A stretch of 39,521 nucleotides of DNA from an uncultured beta proteobacterium (GTDB lineage: Bacteria; Pseudomonadota; Gammaproteobacteria; Burkholderiales; SG8-41): positions 64,205 through 103,725 of the forward strand of contig CADECM010000002.1 in assembly GCA_902825845.1 (NCBI GenBank), read 5' to 3'. Below are positions 24,237 to 32,874 of the stretch, in pieces. The translations under genes were made by a program, and so were the position numbers. How positions within the stretch are numbered: position 1 is the first letter of the stretch; each line of letters opens with the position of its first letter. The notes under the pieces were generated by a model. It searched no databases and was not told the origin of the DNA. It saw only the letters and a list, made by a program, of their open reading frames with translations.

Positions 24237-24354
24237 CGTTCTGAAAAAATTTGCGACGGTTCGAATTCAGGTCAAAACGCACAATTCCCTTATTCCAACC
24301 CTGACCCTCTGCCCTGCTGGTGGGCGAGAGAGTCGGTAAACTGCCAGGCAACTC
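24237..24354 (+). other. ccmE-ccmF gap with an imperfect palindrome
   Basis: A 118-base non-coding interval, the longest inside the ccm operon. It contains the imperfect inverted repeat around CCTCTGCCC and GGGCGAGAGAG near 24306-24333, similar in style to widespread short intergenic palindromes. It could attenuate or stabilise the transcript. The ccmF ribosome-binding site is weak. Confidence 0.35.
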
Positions 24355-26337
24355 ATGGTCCCCGAACTCGGCCAATTCGCACTGATACTTGCATTGATAC
24401 TCGCCGTGGCACAAGGCACGCTGCCGCTGATCGGGGCCGCGCGCGGCGTTGCGCCGTGGATGGGTCTGGCGCGGCCCGCGGCGCAGGGGCAGTTTGTGTT
24501 TGTTGCCATTGCCTTCGGCTGTCTCACCTATTCGTTCGTGAACAACGATTTCTCGGTGCTGTATGTGGCGTCGAATTCGAACACCACGTTGCCGCTGCAG
24601 TACCGCATTGCCGCCGTGTGGGGCGGACACGAAGGTTCATTGCTGCTGTGGGTGTTGATGCTGACGTTGTGGACCATGGCGGTCAGCGTGTTCAGCGACC
24701 GCCTGCCGGATGACATCGTCTCGCGCGTGCTGGGCGTGCTGGGCCTGATCAGCGTGGGCTTCCTGTGTTTTATGCTGTTCACCTCCAATCCGTTTGACCG
24801 TCTGCTGCCGGCGGCGATGGATGGACGCGATCTGAATCCCCTGCTGCAGGACCCGGGCATGGTGTTTCATCCGCCGATGCTTTACATGGGCTACGTCGGA
24901 TTCTCGGTGGCGTTCGCCTTTGCCATTGCGGCCCTGCTGTCGGGGCGCCTCGACGCCACCTGGGCGCGCTGGTCGCGGCCGTGGACCACGCTGGCCTGGA
25001 TGTTCCTGACGCTGGGCATCGCACTCGGCAGCTGGTGGGCGTATTACGAACTCGGCTGGGGCGGCTGGTGGTTCTGGGATCCGGTGGAAAACGCCTCCTT
25101 CATGCCATGGCTGATGGGCACGGCATTGATCCATTCGCTGGCGGTGACCGAAAAGCGCGGCGCCTTCAAGAGTTGGACCGTGTTGCTGGCGATCTTTGCG
25201 TTTGCATTGTCGCTGCTGGGGACGTTCCTCGTGCGCTCCGGCGTGATCACATCCGTGCATGCCTTTGCCACCGATCCGAAACGCGGCATTTTCATACTGG
25301 CTTTTCTGGTGATCGTCATCGGCGGCTCGCTGATCTTGTTTGCGTGGCGCGCCCATCGCGTGGGCCTGGGCGGGCGGTTTGACAGGGTGTCGCGCGAATC
25401 CTTCCTGCTGCTCAACAATGTGATGCTGGTGGTGGCCACGGGTTCCGTCCTGCTGGGCACCCTGTATCCGCTGTTTCTGGATGCACTGGGCCTGGGCAAA
25501 ATCTCTGTCGGCCCGCCGTACTTCGATACCGTGTTCGTGGCATTGATGGCGCCGGCGCTGTTCCTGATGGGCGTGGGGCCGCTCGCGCGCTGGAAGCAGG
25601 CCAGCCTTCCCGAGCTTGCGACACGCCTGAAGTGGGCCTTTGCGGTGGCGGTGGTGGGCGCGTTGTTGCTGCCGTTGACGATGGGCAAATGGACACCACT
25701 GGCGACCTTCGGTTTTCTGCTGGCGCTGTGGATCGTGGCCAGCAGCGTCACCACGCTGTGGTCGCGCCTGAAGCAAACGCCCGCCGCCGGACTGGGCGCG
25801 AAACTGCGCACGCAGTCTCGCAGCTACTACGGCATGCTGCTGGCGCACGTCGGCGTCGCCGTGTTTGTGGTGGGTGTGACCATGGTCAAGAGTTATGAGG
25901 CAGAGAAAGACGTGCGCCTCGCCGTCGGTGAGGCCGTCGAACTCGGCGGCTACGCGTTTCGTCTTGACGCGCTGAACGAAGTGACCGGCCCCAACTACCG
26001 GGCGATGCGCGGTACCCTGACCGTCACCCGGGACGGGGCGGCGGTACGCACCATGTATCCGGAAAAACGCATCTACAACGTGCAAAAAAATGCCATGACC
26101 GAAGCCGCCATCGATACCGGCTTTACCCGCGACCTGTACGTGTCGCTGGGCGAGCCGGTCGGCAACAACGCGTGGCTGGTGCGTGTGCAGGTCAAGCCAT
26201 TTGTAGACTGGATCTGGGGCGGCTGCGTGCTGATGGCGCTGGGCGGATTGCTGTCGGTGCTGGACCGGCGCTATCGCGTGGCGGTGCGCGCAAGGGCAGA
26301 AGCGGTGGCGGCGGCGGGCACCGCCGCGGCGGGTTAG
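24355..26337 (+). CDS. ccmF: cytochrome c heme lyase subunit CcmF
   Basis: A 660-residue polytopic inner-membrane protein that, with CcmH and CcmI, attaches heme to apocytochrome c. The WWD signature GWGGWWFWDPVENASFMPWL lies at about residues 234-253. Periplasmic His-containing loops such as FVNNDFSVLYVASNSNTTLP, AVWGGHEGSLLLWV and DPGMVFHPPMLYMGYVG are all in place. A large periplasmic C-terminal domain (about 515-620, with VRLAVGEAVELGGYAFRLD) precedes the last helix. Length and order match the family. Confidence 0.98.
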   Translation: MVPELGQFALILALILAVAQGTLPLIGAARGVAPWMGLARPAAQGQFVFVAIAFGCLTYSFVNNDFSVLYVASNSNTTLPLQYRIAAVWGGHEGSLLLWVLMLTLWTMAVSVFSDRLPDDIVSRVLGVLGLISVGFLCFMLFTSNPFDRLLPAAMDGRDLNPLLQDPGMVFHPPMLYMGYVGFSVAFAFAIAALLSGRLDATWARWSRPWTTLAWMFLTLGIALGSWWAYYELGWGGWWFWDPVENASFMPWLMGTALIHSLAVTEKRGAFKSWTVLLAIFAFALSLLGTFLVRSGVITSVHAFATDPKRGIFILAFLVIVIGGSLILFAWRAHRVGLGGRFDRVSRESFLLLNNVMLVVATGSVLLGTLYPLFLDALGLGKISVGPPYFDTVFVALMAPALFLMGVGPLARWKQASLPELATRLKWAFAVAVVGALLLPLTMGKWTPLATFGFLLALWIVASSVTTLWSRLKQTPAAGLGAKLRTQSRSYYGMLLAHVGVAVFVVGVTMVKSYEAEKDVRLAVGEAVELGGYAFRLDALNEVTGPNYRAMRGTLTVTRDGAAVRTMYPEKRIYNVQKNAMTEAAIDTGFTRDLYVSLGEPVGNNAWLVRVQVKPFVDWIWGGCVLMALGGLLSVLDRRYRVAVRARAEAVAAAGTAAAG

Positions 26338-26341
26338 TGCC

Positions 26342-26872
26342 ATGAAACGTTGGCTGTGGCCGCTGGTCATTTTTCTGGTGCTGGCGGTGTTTCTGGGCGT
26401 GGGCCTCACCCTGAATCCGCGCGAAGTGCCGTCGCCGCTGATCGGCAAACCCGCGCCGCCGTTTCAGTTGCCGCAGCTGCACGATCCAGAAAAAACCTTC
26501 TCGCAAAAGGATATGGCAGGCAAGGTCTGGCTGCTGAACGTATGGGCCTCGTGGTGCGGGCCGTGCCGCGAAGAACATCCGATCTGGGTCGATCTGGCCA
26601 AAACCAATGTGGTGCCGATCTACGGCTTGAACTACAAGGACAAGCGCAGCGACAGCATGGCGTGGCTGCAACGCTACGGCGATCCGTATGTGCTTTCCGC
26701 GTCCGACCTCAAGGGCAGCATCGGCATCGACTACGGCGTGTACGGCGTGCCGGAAACCTACGTCATCGACAAGCAGGGCATCATTCGCTTTAAACAAATT
26801 GGCCCGGTCACGCCCGCCGTGCTGAAAGAGAAAATCCTGCCGCTTATCGCGAAGTTGAATGGAAATGCATAA
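26342..26872 (+). CDS. ccmG: thiol:disulfide interchange protein CcmG/DsbE
   Basis: A 176-residue periplasmic thioredoxin with an N-terminal anchor helix (residues about 5-22). The redox motif is WCGPC (Cys72, Cys75) in NVWASWCGPCREEHP, and the cis-proline loop YGVPETYVIDK follows. It keeps the apocytochrome CxxCH cysteines or CcmH reduced. It starts 4 bases after the ccmF stop. The CGPC pair, instead of the more frequent CxxC variants of DsbE such as CPTC, is a minor point. Confidence 0.96.
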   Translation: MKRWLWPLVIFLVLAVFLGVGLTLNPREVPSPLIGKPAPPFQLPQLHDPEKTFSQKDMAGKVWLLNVWASWCGPCREEHPIWVDLAKTNVVPIYGLNYKDKRSDSMAWLQRYGDPYVLSASDLKGSIGIDYGVYGVPETYVIDKQGIIRFKQIGPVTPAVLKEKILPLIAKLNGNA

Positions 26873-27350
26873 ATATATGATTTTATTGTATTTTTTTGTG
26901 TTCCCGTGCGCGCTATCGCATGCCGCCGGCGACGCCGCGCTGGAGCAACGCGTGCAGCGTGTGGCTGCCGAATTGCGGTGCCTCGTGTGCCAGAACCAGT
27001 CACTCGCGGATTCGCATGCCGAGCTTGCGGTCGATCTGAAAAACAAGGTGCGCGAACAACTCGAACGGGGCGCCAGCGAAAAAGACGTGCTCCAGTTCAT
27101 GACCGAGCGCTATGGCGATTTTGTGCTGTACCGTCCGCCGCTCAAAACGACCACCCTGCTGCTGTGGTTCGGACCGGGCCTGCTGTTGTTGGCGGGGTTG
27201 GCAGCGTTGTTCCTGCGGCTGCGCCGGCGTAGCGCGGTCGCGGCCGAGCCGGTGCTGACGGCTGCGGAGCGCGCGCGTGCGGCAACGTTGCTGGATTCCA
27301 GCAGTGACCCGAATAGCCTGAATCATCACGGCGAGCCCAAAGCGCGATGA
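26859..27350 (+). CDS. ccmH: cytochrome c maturation protein CcmH (CcmH/Ccl2 N-type)
   Basis: A 163-residue membrane-anchored thioreductase. A signal or anchor at residues about 7-22 precedes the LRCLVCQNQSLADSHAELAV motif with Cys41 and Cys44. The family sequence VREQLERGASEKDVLQFMTE and RYGDFVLYRPP follow, and a transmembrane helix lies near 105-122. It reduces the apocytochrome disulfide before heme attachment. ATG 26859 overlaps ccmG by 14 bases; ATG 26865 is equally possible. Confidence 0.96.
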   Translation: MEMHKYMILLYFFVFPCALSHAAGDAALEQRVQRVAAELRCLVCQNQSLADSHAELAVDLKNKVREQLERGASEKDVLQFMTERYGDFVLYRPPLKTTTLLLWFGPGLLLLAGLAALFLRLRRRSAVAAEPVLTAAERARAATLLDSSSDPNSLNHHGEPKAR

Positions 27351-28576
27351 CTTTGTTCTGGATACTCGCAGCGCTGCTGACGTTGGGAGCGTTGCTGTTT
27401 GTGCTGCCGCCCCTGCTCAGACGCAATCGCAACAGCGCCGCTGCGTCGAATGGCGCGCTCAACATCGCGGTGTACCGTGACCAGCTCGAAGAGCTGGAAA
27501 TGGATCGCCGCGCCGGCACCCTGAATGAAGAACAATACGAGCGCGCACGGCAGGAGCTGGAGCGGCGCCTGCTGGAGGATGTTGCCGCGGAACCGGCAAG
27601 CGCCATGACGGGGCGCCCGGCCAGCCGCGTGCCGGCGATGGCGATGGGCGTGGCGGTGCCGCTGCTGGCGGTTGCGCTGTACTTCGCCGTCGGCAGTCCG
27701 CGCGCGCTGGCACCGGTCGCCCTGCCGCAAGATGCCAGCAAGGGCGTGACCCACGAGCAGATCGAAGCCATGGTGGCAAAGCTCGCCGAGCGCATGAAAC
27801 AGAATCCCGGTGACGCCCAGGGCTGGAACATGCTGGCGAAATCGTATGCGGTGATGGGCCGCTTTGACGACGCGGTGGCGGCCTACGTCAAAGCCGCTGC
27901 GCTGTCACCACAGGATGCCAACGTACTGGCGGATTATGCCGATGCGCTGGCGATGGCGCGCGGCCAATCGCTGCAAGGCGAACCTGAAGCGCTGATCGCG
28001 CGCGCGCTGAAAATCGATCCCGATCACCTCAAGTCACTGGCGCTGGCGGGAACGGTGGCGTTCGACAAAAAGGACTACGGCGGCGCGCTCCGTCACTGGG
28101 AGAAGCTGGCGACGCTGGTGCCGCCGGACAGCGAGATGGCGCGCGGCGTGCAGGGGAGCATTGCCGAAGCGCGCACGCTCGCGGGCGGCGGTGTCAGTCC
28201 TGCGGACAAGGGCGCGCCTGCTGTAGCTGTTGCTGGTGGCGTGAGCGGCATGGTGACACTGGCACCGGCACTGGCCGCCAAGGCTGCGTCCGATGCTACC
28301 GTTTTCGTTTTCGCGCGTGCCGCCGAGGGTCCGCGCATGCCGCTCGCGATTGTGCGTCGAAAGGTCAGCGATCTGCCGCTGACCTTCAAGCTCGATGACA
28401 GCATGGCGATGTCGCCCGCGGCGCGGCTGTCGGGCACACCGCGGGTGATTGTCGGCGCGCGCATCTCGAAAAGCGGGGATGCCATGCCCAAGCCCGGCGA
28501 TTTGCAGGGCGCGAGCAAGGCGGTAAACAACACCCAGCAAGACGTGAATGTGGTGATCGATACCGAGGTGCAGTAA
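27347..28576 (+). CDS. ccmI: TPR protein CcmI (CycH), apocytochrome chaperone
   Basis: A 409-residue inner-membrane protein. Two helices (about 3-22 and 93-112) flank a cytoplasmic segment with VYRDQLEELEMDRRAGTLNE, the CcmI signature. The periplasmic part has TPR repeats (about 135-275: AQGWNMLAKSYAVMGRFDDA, ANVLADYADALAMARG) and a C-terminal beta-rich domain. It presents the apocytochrome C-terminus to the CcmF/H lyase. It overlaps ccmH by four bases and ends the operon; no terminator hairpin is evident after it. Confidence 0.95.
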   Translation: MTLFWILAALLTLGALLFVLPPLLRRNRNSAAASNGALNIAVYRDQLEELEMDRRAGTLNEEQYERARQELERRLLEDVAAEPASAMTGRPASRVPAMAMGVAVPLLAVALYFAVGSPRALAPVALPQDASKGVTHEQIEAMVAKLAERMKQNPGDAQGWNMLAKSYAVMGRFDDAVAAYVKAAALSPQDANVLADYADALAMARGQSLQGEPEALIARALKIDPDHLKSLALAGTVAFDKKDYGGALRHWEKLATLVPPDSEMARGVQGSIAEARTLAGGGVSPADKGAPAVAVAGGVSGMVTLAPALAAKAASDATVFVFARAAEGPRMPLAIVRRKVSDLPLTFKLDDSMAMSPAARLSGTPRVIVGARISKSGDAMPKPGDLQGASKAVNNTQQDVNVVIDTEVQ

Positions 28577-28648
28577 TGGATCCACAATTCTGGATACAGA
28601 TTTTGTGAAAATTCAAGAACCTTGACGCAGATTTACACATAAAAATAA

Positions 28649-28670
28649 TTCAATAAAATCAAATACTTAA
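28649..28670 (+). repeat. AT-rich dispersed element, copy 7
   Basis: This copy reads AATAAAATCAAATACTTAA in its core and ends only two bases before the AGG of the fumarylacetoacetase ribosome-binding site. It is the copy closest to a start codon. Confidence 0.65.
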
Positions 28671-28682
28671 TAAAGGACCGCG

Positions 28683-30005
28683 ATGGCCATTTTGCTTGAT
28701 GAAACGCATGACGCCAAACGCACGAGCTGGGTTGCCGGCGCCAACCAGCATGCTGACTTTCCCGTGCAGAATCTGCCGCTGGGTGTGTTCAGCGTGCGTG
28801 GTGATACGCCGCGCGGCGGTATTGCCATAGGCGATGCAGTGTTCGATATCAAGGCTGCGTGTGAGGCGAAATTATTTTCCGGTGATGCCGACAAAGCGGC
28901 GCGTGCGGCAGGCGCATCGACGTTGAACGATCTGATGGTGCTGGGCGCGGGCCCGCGCGCGGCGTTGCGCAAGCAGGTATCGGCGCTGCTTGCCGAGGGC
29001 ACCCCGGAATCGGCGCGTGCAATGCCGCTCGCAGCCAAGCTGCTGCACAAGGCGGCGGACTGCACGCTGCACCTGCCCGCGAAAATCGGCGCCTTCACCG
29101 ATTTTTTTGCCGGCATCACCCATGCCGAAAACGGCGGCAAGCGGCGCGGGGCCAATCCGCCGCTGACGCCCAACTACAAGTATGTGCCGGTGGCCTATCA
29201 CAGCCGCGCTTCCACCGTGCGCCCGAGTGGCGTGTCGGTGCGCCGCCCCAACGGCCAGCGCGTGGTGGACGGTGAACAGCTGCCGACCTTCGGCCCGTGC
29301 CTGAAAATGGATTTCGAACTGGAGCTGGGCATCTGGATCGGCCACGGCAACACCTGGGGCGATCCCATTCCCATGAGCAGGGCCAGTGAGCACATCTATG
29401 GCTACTGCATGCTCAACGACTGGTCGGCGCGTGACATCCAGCGCTGGGAATCGCAGCCGCTGGGGCCGTTTTTGTCGAAGAACTTCGGCACCACCATTTC
29501 GCCATGGATCATCACGCCGGAAGCGTTGGCGCCATTTCAGATTGCGCAGCCGCCCCGTCCGGACGGCGACCCCAAACCCCTGCCCTACCTGTGGGATGAC
29601 AACGACCAGCGCGAAGGCCAGTTCGATCTCGACATTGAAGTGCTGATCCACACCGAGGGCATGCGCGCCAAAGGCGCGCCGCCGCAGCGTATTTCGGCAA
29701 GCAACACCAGGCACCTTTACTGGACGGTGGCGCAAATGGTGGCGCACCACACCTGTGGCGGCTGCAGTCTTGAAGCGGGCGACATCTTCGGTTCCGGCAC
29801 CATCAGCGGCCCCACCCCGGAGAACTACGGCAGCATCGCCGAACTGTCGTTCGACGGTACGCGCGACATCACGCTGGCGTCCGGCGAAATCCGCCGCTGG
29901 GTGCAGGATGGCGACGATATTTATCTGCGCGCACACGGGCGGCGCGACGGCTACAGCATCGGTTTTGGGGATTGCTGCGCGCGGATGATGGCGGGCGGCC
30001 GCTAA
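28683..30005 (+). CDS. fahA: fumarylacetoacetase
   Basis: A 440-residue cytoplasmic hydrolase that splits 4-fumarylacetoacetate into fumarate and acetoacetate, the last step of tyrosine/homogentisate breakdown. Active-site elements are visible: Asp140 and His147 in GAFTDFFAGITHAEN, metal ligands Glu212 and Glu214 in DFELELGIWIG, and Asp246 in LNDWSARDIQRWE. VAYHSRASTVRPSG and the C-terminal YSIGFGDCCARM fit the family, and the length is normal (about 420-440). The ATG follows AGGA. The usual partner genes hmgA and hppD are not in the window. It ends convergently, overlapping the next gene by four bases. Confidence 0.97.
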   Translation: MAILLDETHDAKRTSWVAGANQHADFPVQNLPLGVFSVRGDTPRGGIAIGDAVFDIKAACEAKLFSGDADKAARAAGASTLNDLMVLGAGPRAALRKQVSALLAEGTPESARAMPLAAKLLHKAADCTLHLPAKIGAFTDFFAGITHAENGGKRRGANPPLTPNYKYVPVAYHSRASTVRPSGVSVRRPNGQRVVDGEQLPTFGPCLKMDFELELGIWIGHGNTWGDPIPMSRASEHIYGYCMLNDWSARDIQRWESQPLGPFLSKNFGTTISPWIITPEALAPFQIAQPPRPDGDPKPLPYLWDDNDQREGQFDLDIEVLIHTEGMRAKGAPPQRISASNTRHLYWTVAQMVAHHTCGGCSLEAGDIFGSGTISGPTPENYGSIAELSFDGTRDITLASGEIRRWVQDGDDIYLRAHGRRDGYSIGFGDCCARMMAGGR

Positions 30006-30433
30006 AGCCGCGCCTTGTCCAATGCAGGCTTTGCCGCGTCCGCGGCGATGGTCCACCCGTGACCGCATTTCCTGCAGCGTACCGTCAGCCAGTCGTCGCG
30101 CTCCGCCGTGCCGGGCGCGGCGCAGCTTTGCACCTCAAGCGCGCCGTAGGTCTTGCATTTGCCGCACACCGCCTGTGATGCAAAATGTTCCGCGTGAAAC
30201 AGCGTCTTGAAGTAGGCAGTTAGCGTCTTCTGGCACAACGCGATTCCCGCCACCATCAGCACCAGCATCGCCAGCGGCTTCACGCCGCCCTCGCGCCAGT
30301 GAAACTGGTCAAGGCACACGATGATTACGATCGCCGTCAAAAATGCCGTAACCAGACTCGCGTGCGCTTCGATAAGCTGACGTTCGTACCAGCGGCGAAA
30401 GCCGAGCTTGCGGATGCGCGTGGCGGCGGACAT
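30002..30433 (-). CDS. hypothetical membrane protein with C-terminal zinc ribbon
   Basis: A 143-residue protein with two hydrophobic helices (about 25-41 and 53-68). A cytoplasmic or exposed C-terminal domain follows with two Cys pairs, Cys90-x2-Cys93 (VCGKCKTYG) and Cys120-x2-Cys123 (VRCRKCGHGW), the layout of a zinc ribbon. I recognise no specific family. ATG 30433 gives a sensible N-terminus; a longer reading back to 30514 is possible but unsupported. Its stop overlaps the fahA stop in convergent orientation. Confidence 0.75.
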   Translation of the reverse strand: MSAATRIRKLGFRRWYERQLIEAHASLVTAFLTAIVIIVCLDQFHWREGGVKPLAMLVLMVAGIALCQKTLTAYFKTLFHAEHFASQAVCGKCKTYGALEVQSCAAPGTAERDDWLTVRCRKCGHGWTIAADAAKPALDKARL

Positions 30434-30485
30434 TGCGTTGGATGTGAGTGAGCGGCAGATACCCGCAGCGTAATCCTCCCGGCAC

Positions 30486-30517
30486 CCCATGACAACTGCC
30501 GTTGCCGGGGTCATGGG
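30486..30517. repeat. inverted repeat between divergent genes
   Basis: CCCATGAC (30486-30493) pairs with GTCATGGG (30510-30517) across a 16-base loop that itself contains CAAC-TGCC-GTTG. It lies in the 143-base gap between the zinc-ribbon protein and the Bcr/CflA pump. An operator or hairpin is possible. Confidence 0.4.
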
Positions 30518-30576
30518 CTATCGCGCATGTGGCGCTACAATGCGCGCGCACGCCTTTTGTGCCGGATTGGAATGAT

Positions 30577-31782
30577 TTGTCCTCAGAATCCCGCTATCAC
30601 CGTTTGCTGCCGGTATTGATCGCCGGTCTCGCCACCATCGGGCCGTTTTCCATCGACACCTATCTGCCGTCTTTTCCGGACATCGCGGCGGATTTGGGCG
30701 TGGCGGAGGTGGTCGTGCAGCAGACGCTCACCGCCTACCTGATTCCGTTCGCATTCATGATGCTGTTTCATGGCGCGTTGTCCGATGCATGCGGCCGGCG
30801 GCCGGTGATCCTGATCGGTATCGGCTGCTACGCCCTGGCATCCGTCGGCTGCGCGCTGGCGCCCAATATGCATGTGCTTCTGGTCTGCCGCGCGCTGCAG
30901 GGCCTGGTGGCGGGCGCCGGCACCTCGATCAGCCGCGCGCTGGTGCGCGATGCCTACCATGGGGTCGAGGCGCAGCGCATGATGTCGCGCGTGATGCTGA
31001 TTTTCGCCATTGCTCCCGCCATTGCGCCGGTGATCGGCGGCTGGCTGCAGACCGCATTCGGCTGGCGCTCGAATTTCTGGTTCCTTGCCGCCTTCGGCGG
31101 ACTGTTGTTTGTCACCTGCCTGCGCTACCTGCCGGAGACCCATCCGCCGCATGCGCGCCAGCCATTCTCGCCCCGGCCGCTGTTGCAGGCGTACCGGCAT
31201 GTCGGATTCAGCGCGCGTTTTCTGCTGCTGGCCTGCGTCAGCGGGTTTGTGTTCGGGGGATTTTTTATTTATGTGCTGGCGGCGCCGGCGTTTATCTACC
31301 GCCACCTGGGCCTCGACGCACACAGCTTCGCGTGGCTGTTTGTGTCGGGCGTGATCGGCATGATGGGCGGTGCGTATCTGTCGGGCCGGCTCGCGGGCAA
31401 AATATCGCCGCATGCCACGGTGCGTCTCGGGTTTGCCGTCATGTTCGCGGGGGCGGTCTATAACAATCTGTTCCATCTCTTCTTCGCGCCGCAACTGCCG
31501 TGGTCCGTGCTGCACCAGGTGATCTACGCCACGGGCATGTCACTGGCGTTTCCCTCGCTGACCTTGATGCTGCTTGATTTGTTTCCGCGCAATCGCGGCA
31601 TGGCGGCCTCCTTGCAGAGCTGCCTGCAGTCGCTGATCACCGCCTTCATCGCGGCCATTGCCGCGCCGCTATTCTCGGGCACCGCGGCGACGCTCGCGCT
31701 GGGTGCGATACTGTTCACCCTGGCGGGACTGATATTGTGGCTCGCGTACATCACCCTGCCGAAAGTCGAGGTGCAACCATGA
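30577..31782 (+). CDS. Bcr/CflA-family multidrug efflux MFS transporter
   Basis: A 401-residue inner-membrane drug:H+ antiporter. The first helix starts LLPVLIAGLATIGPFSIDTY, and LPSFPDIAADL is the Bcr/CflA hallmark. Motif A appears as HGALSDACGRRPVILIG, followed by LVCRALQGLVAGAGTSISRA and the antiporter motif region IFAIAPAIAPVIGGWLQ. I set the start at TTG 30577, with GGA upstream, because it gives the usual family length; other upstream in-frame starts (TTG 30502, GTG 30529) are possible. The stop overlaps the next gene's start (ATGA), so the pump and the metal transporter are coupled. Substrates are unknown. Confidence 0.9.
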   Translation: MSSESRYHRLLPVLIAGLATIGPFSIDTYLPSFPDIAADLGVAEVVVQQTLTAYLIPFAFMMLFHGALSDACGRRPVILIGIGCYALASVGCALAPNMHVLLVCRALQGLVAGAGTSISRALVRDAYHGVEAQRMMSRVMLIFAIAPAIAPVIGGWLQTAFGWRSNFWFLAAFGGLLFVTCLRYLPETHPPHARQPFSPRPLLQAYRHVGFSARFLLLACVSGFVFGGFFIYVLAAPAFIYRHLGLDAHSFAWLFVSGVIGMMGGAYLSGRLAGKISPHATVRLGFAVMFAGAVYNNLFHLFFAPQLPWSVLHQVIYATGMSLAFPSLTLMLLDLFPRNRGMAASLQSCLQSLITAFIAAIAAPLFSGTAATLALGAILFTLAGLILWLAYITLPKVEVQP

Positions 31783-32822
31783 GTGAACTCTCAAGCTGGC
31801 GCGAAGAAATGCAGGCGGCCTATCTTTACAAGGTGGTTGCGCAGGTGGAGGCGGGCACGCCGCGCGCGTCGCTGTTCGTCGAACTCGCGGGCGAAGCGGA
31901 AAAGCAGGCGGAAATTTGGGCGAGACTGGCGCGCGACGCGGGCCACGGGCTGCCGCCCCGATTCGTGCCGGACGCCCGCTCGCGGATCGTCGCCGGCCTG
32001 GTGCGGCGTTTTGGCGCCCGTCCCATGCGCACCGTGCTGTCGGCGATGAAAGTGCGCGGCATGTCCCTTTACGTCCATTCCACGCAAGGACACACCTCGC
32101 AGGCCCCGGGCAGCGAGATGGGCAAACGCCACCGCGGCATGGGCAGTGGCGGCAACCTGCGCGCGGCGGTGTTCGGCGTCAACGACGGATTGATCTCCAA
32201 TGCCGGCCTCATCATGGGCGTTGCGGGCGCCACCAGCGCGGCGAACGACAACACGTTGATTTTGCTGTCCGGCGCGGCCGGTCTCATCGCCGGCGCGTTT
32301 TCCATGGCCGCGGGCGAATATGTATCGGTGCGTTCGCAGCGCGAAATGTTCGAATACCAGATTGGCCTGGAAAAAGAAGAGCTCGATCACTACCCGGAGG
32401 AGGAAGCCGAGGAACTCGCGCTGATCTATCAGGCGCGCGGTCTCTCGCGCGAGGAGTCGGTACGGCTCGCCACCCAACTCACCGCCGATCCCGAGCAGGC
32501 GCTGGATACGCTGGCGCGGGAGGAACTGGGCCTGAACCCCGAAGATCTTGGGTCACCCTGGGGCGCGGCGTTTTTTTCGTTTTGCGCGTTTGCGGTCGGT
32601 GCCGCGGTGCCGCTGCTGCCGTTCCTTTTCGCCAAGGGATCACACAGCATCGGGATTGCGATTGCGCTGACCGCCTTGGCGCTGTTCGGCGTGGGCGCGA
32701 CGTTGTCGTTGTTCACCGGCCGCAATGCGTGGCTCAGCGGCGCGCGCATGCTGGGCATCGGCTGCGCCGCGGGCGCGGTGACCTATGCGATCGGGAGACT
32801 GTTGGGCGTGACGCTGGCCTGA
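31779..32822 (+). CDS. VIT1/CCC1-family transporter with N-terminal ferritin-like domain (MbfA type)
   Basis: A 347-residue membrane protein. Residues about 1-95 form a four-helix rubrerythrin/ferritin-like domain (REEMQAAYLYKVVAQVEAG and ELAGEAEKQAEIWARLARDA). Residues about 120-345 form a VIT1/CCC1 transporter with five helices, including AAVFGVNDGLISNAGLIMGV, AGAFSMAAGEYVSVRSQREM and the acidic cytoplasmic helix EKEELDHYPEEEAEELALIY. Relatives such as MbfA export iron. In the ferritin-like part the usual E-x-x-H metal motif reads EKQ, with Gln where His is common. The gene overlaps the Bcr/CflA gene by four bases. Confidence 0.9.
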   Translation: MSELSSWREEMQAAYLYKVVAQVEAGTPRASLFVELAGEAEKQAEIWARLARDAGHGLPPRFVPDARSRIVAGLVRRFGARPMRTVLSAMKVRGMSLYVHSTQGHTSQAPGSEMGKRHRGMGSGGNLRAAVFGVNDGLISNAGLIMGVAGATSAANDNTLILLSGAAGLIAGAFSMAAGEYVSVRSQREMFEYQIGLEKEELDHYPEEEAEELALIYQARGLSREESVRLATQLTADPEQALDTLAREELGLNPEDLGSPWGAAFFSFCAFAVGAAVPLLPFLFAKGSHSIGIAIALTALALFGVGATLSLFTGRNAWLSGARMLGIGCAAGAVTYAIGRLLGVTLA

Positions 32823-32874
32823 ACGGGCGCCAGCCATCGCAACCGGGGCGGCGCGCTGTCAATCCCGCCAACGA

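Noticed and set aside
24637..26448. 603-codon open frame on the minus strand opposite ccmF
   Set aside because: Extremely His/Gln/Arg-rich, antisense to conserved CcmF, no membrane or enzyme motifs.
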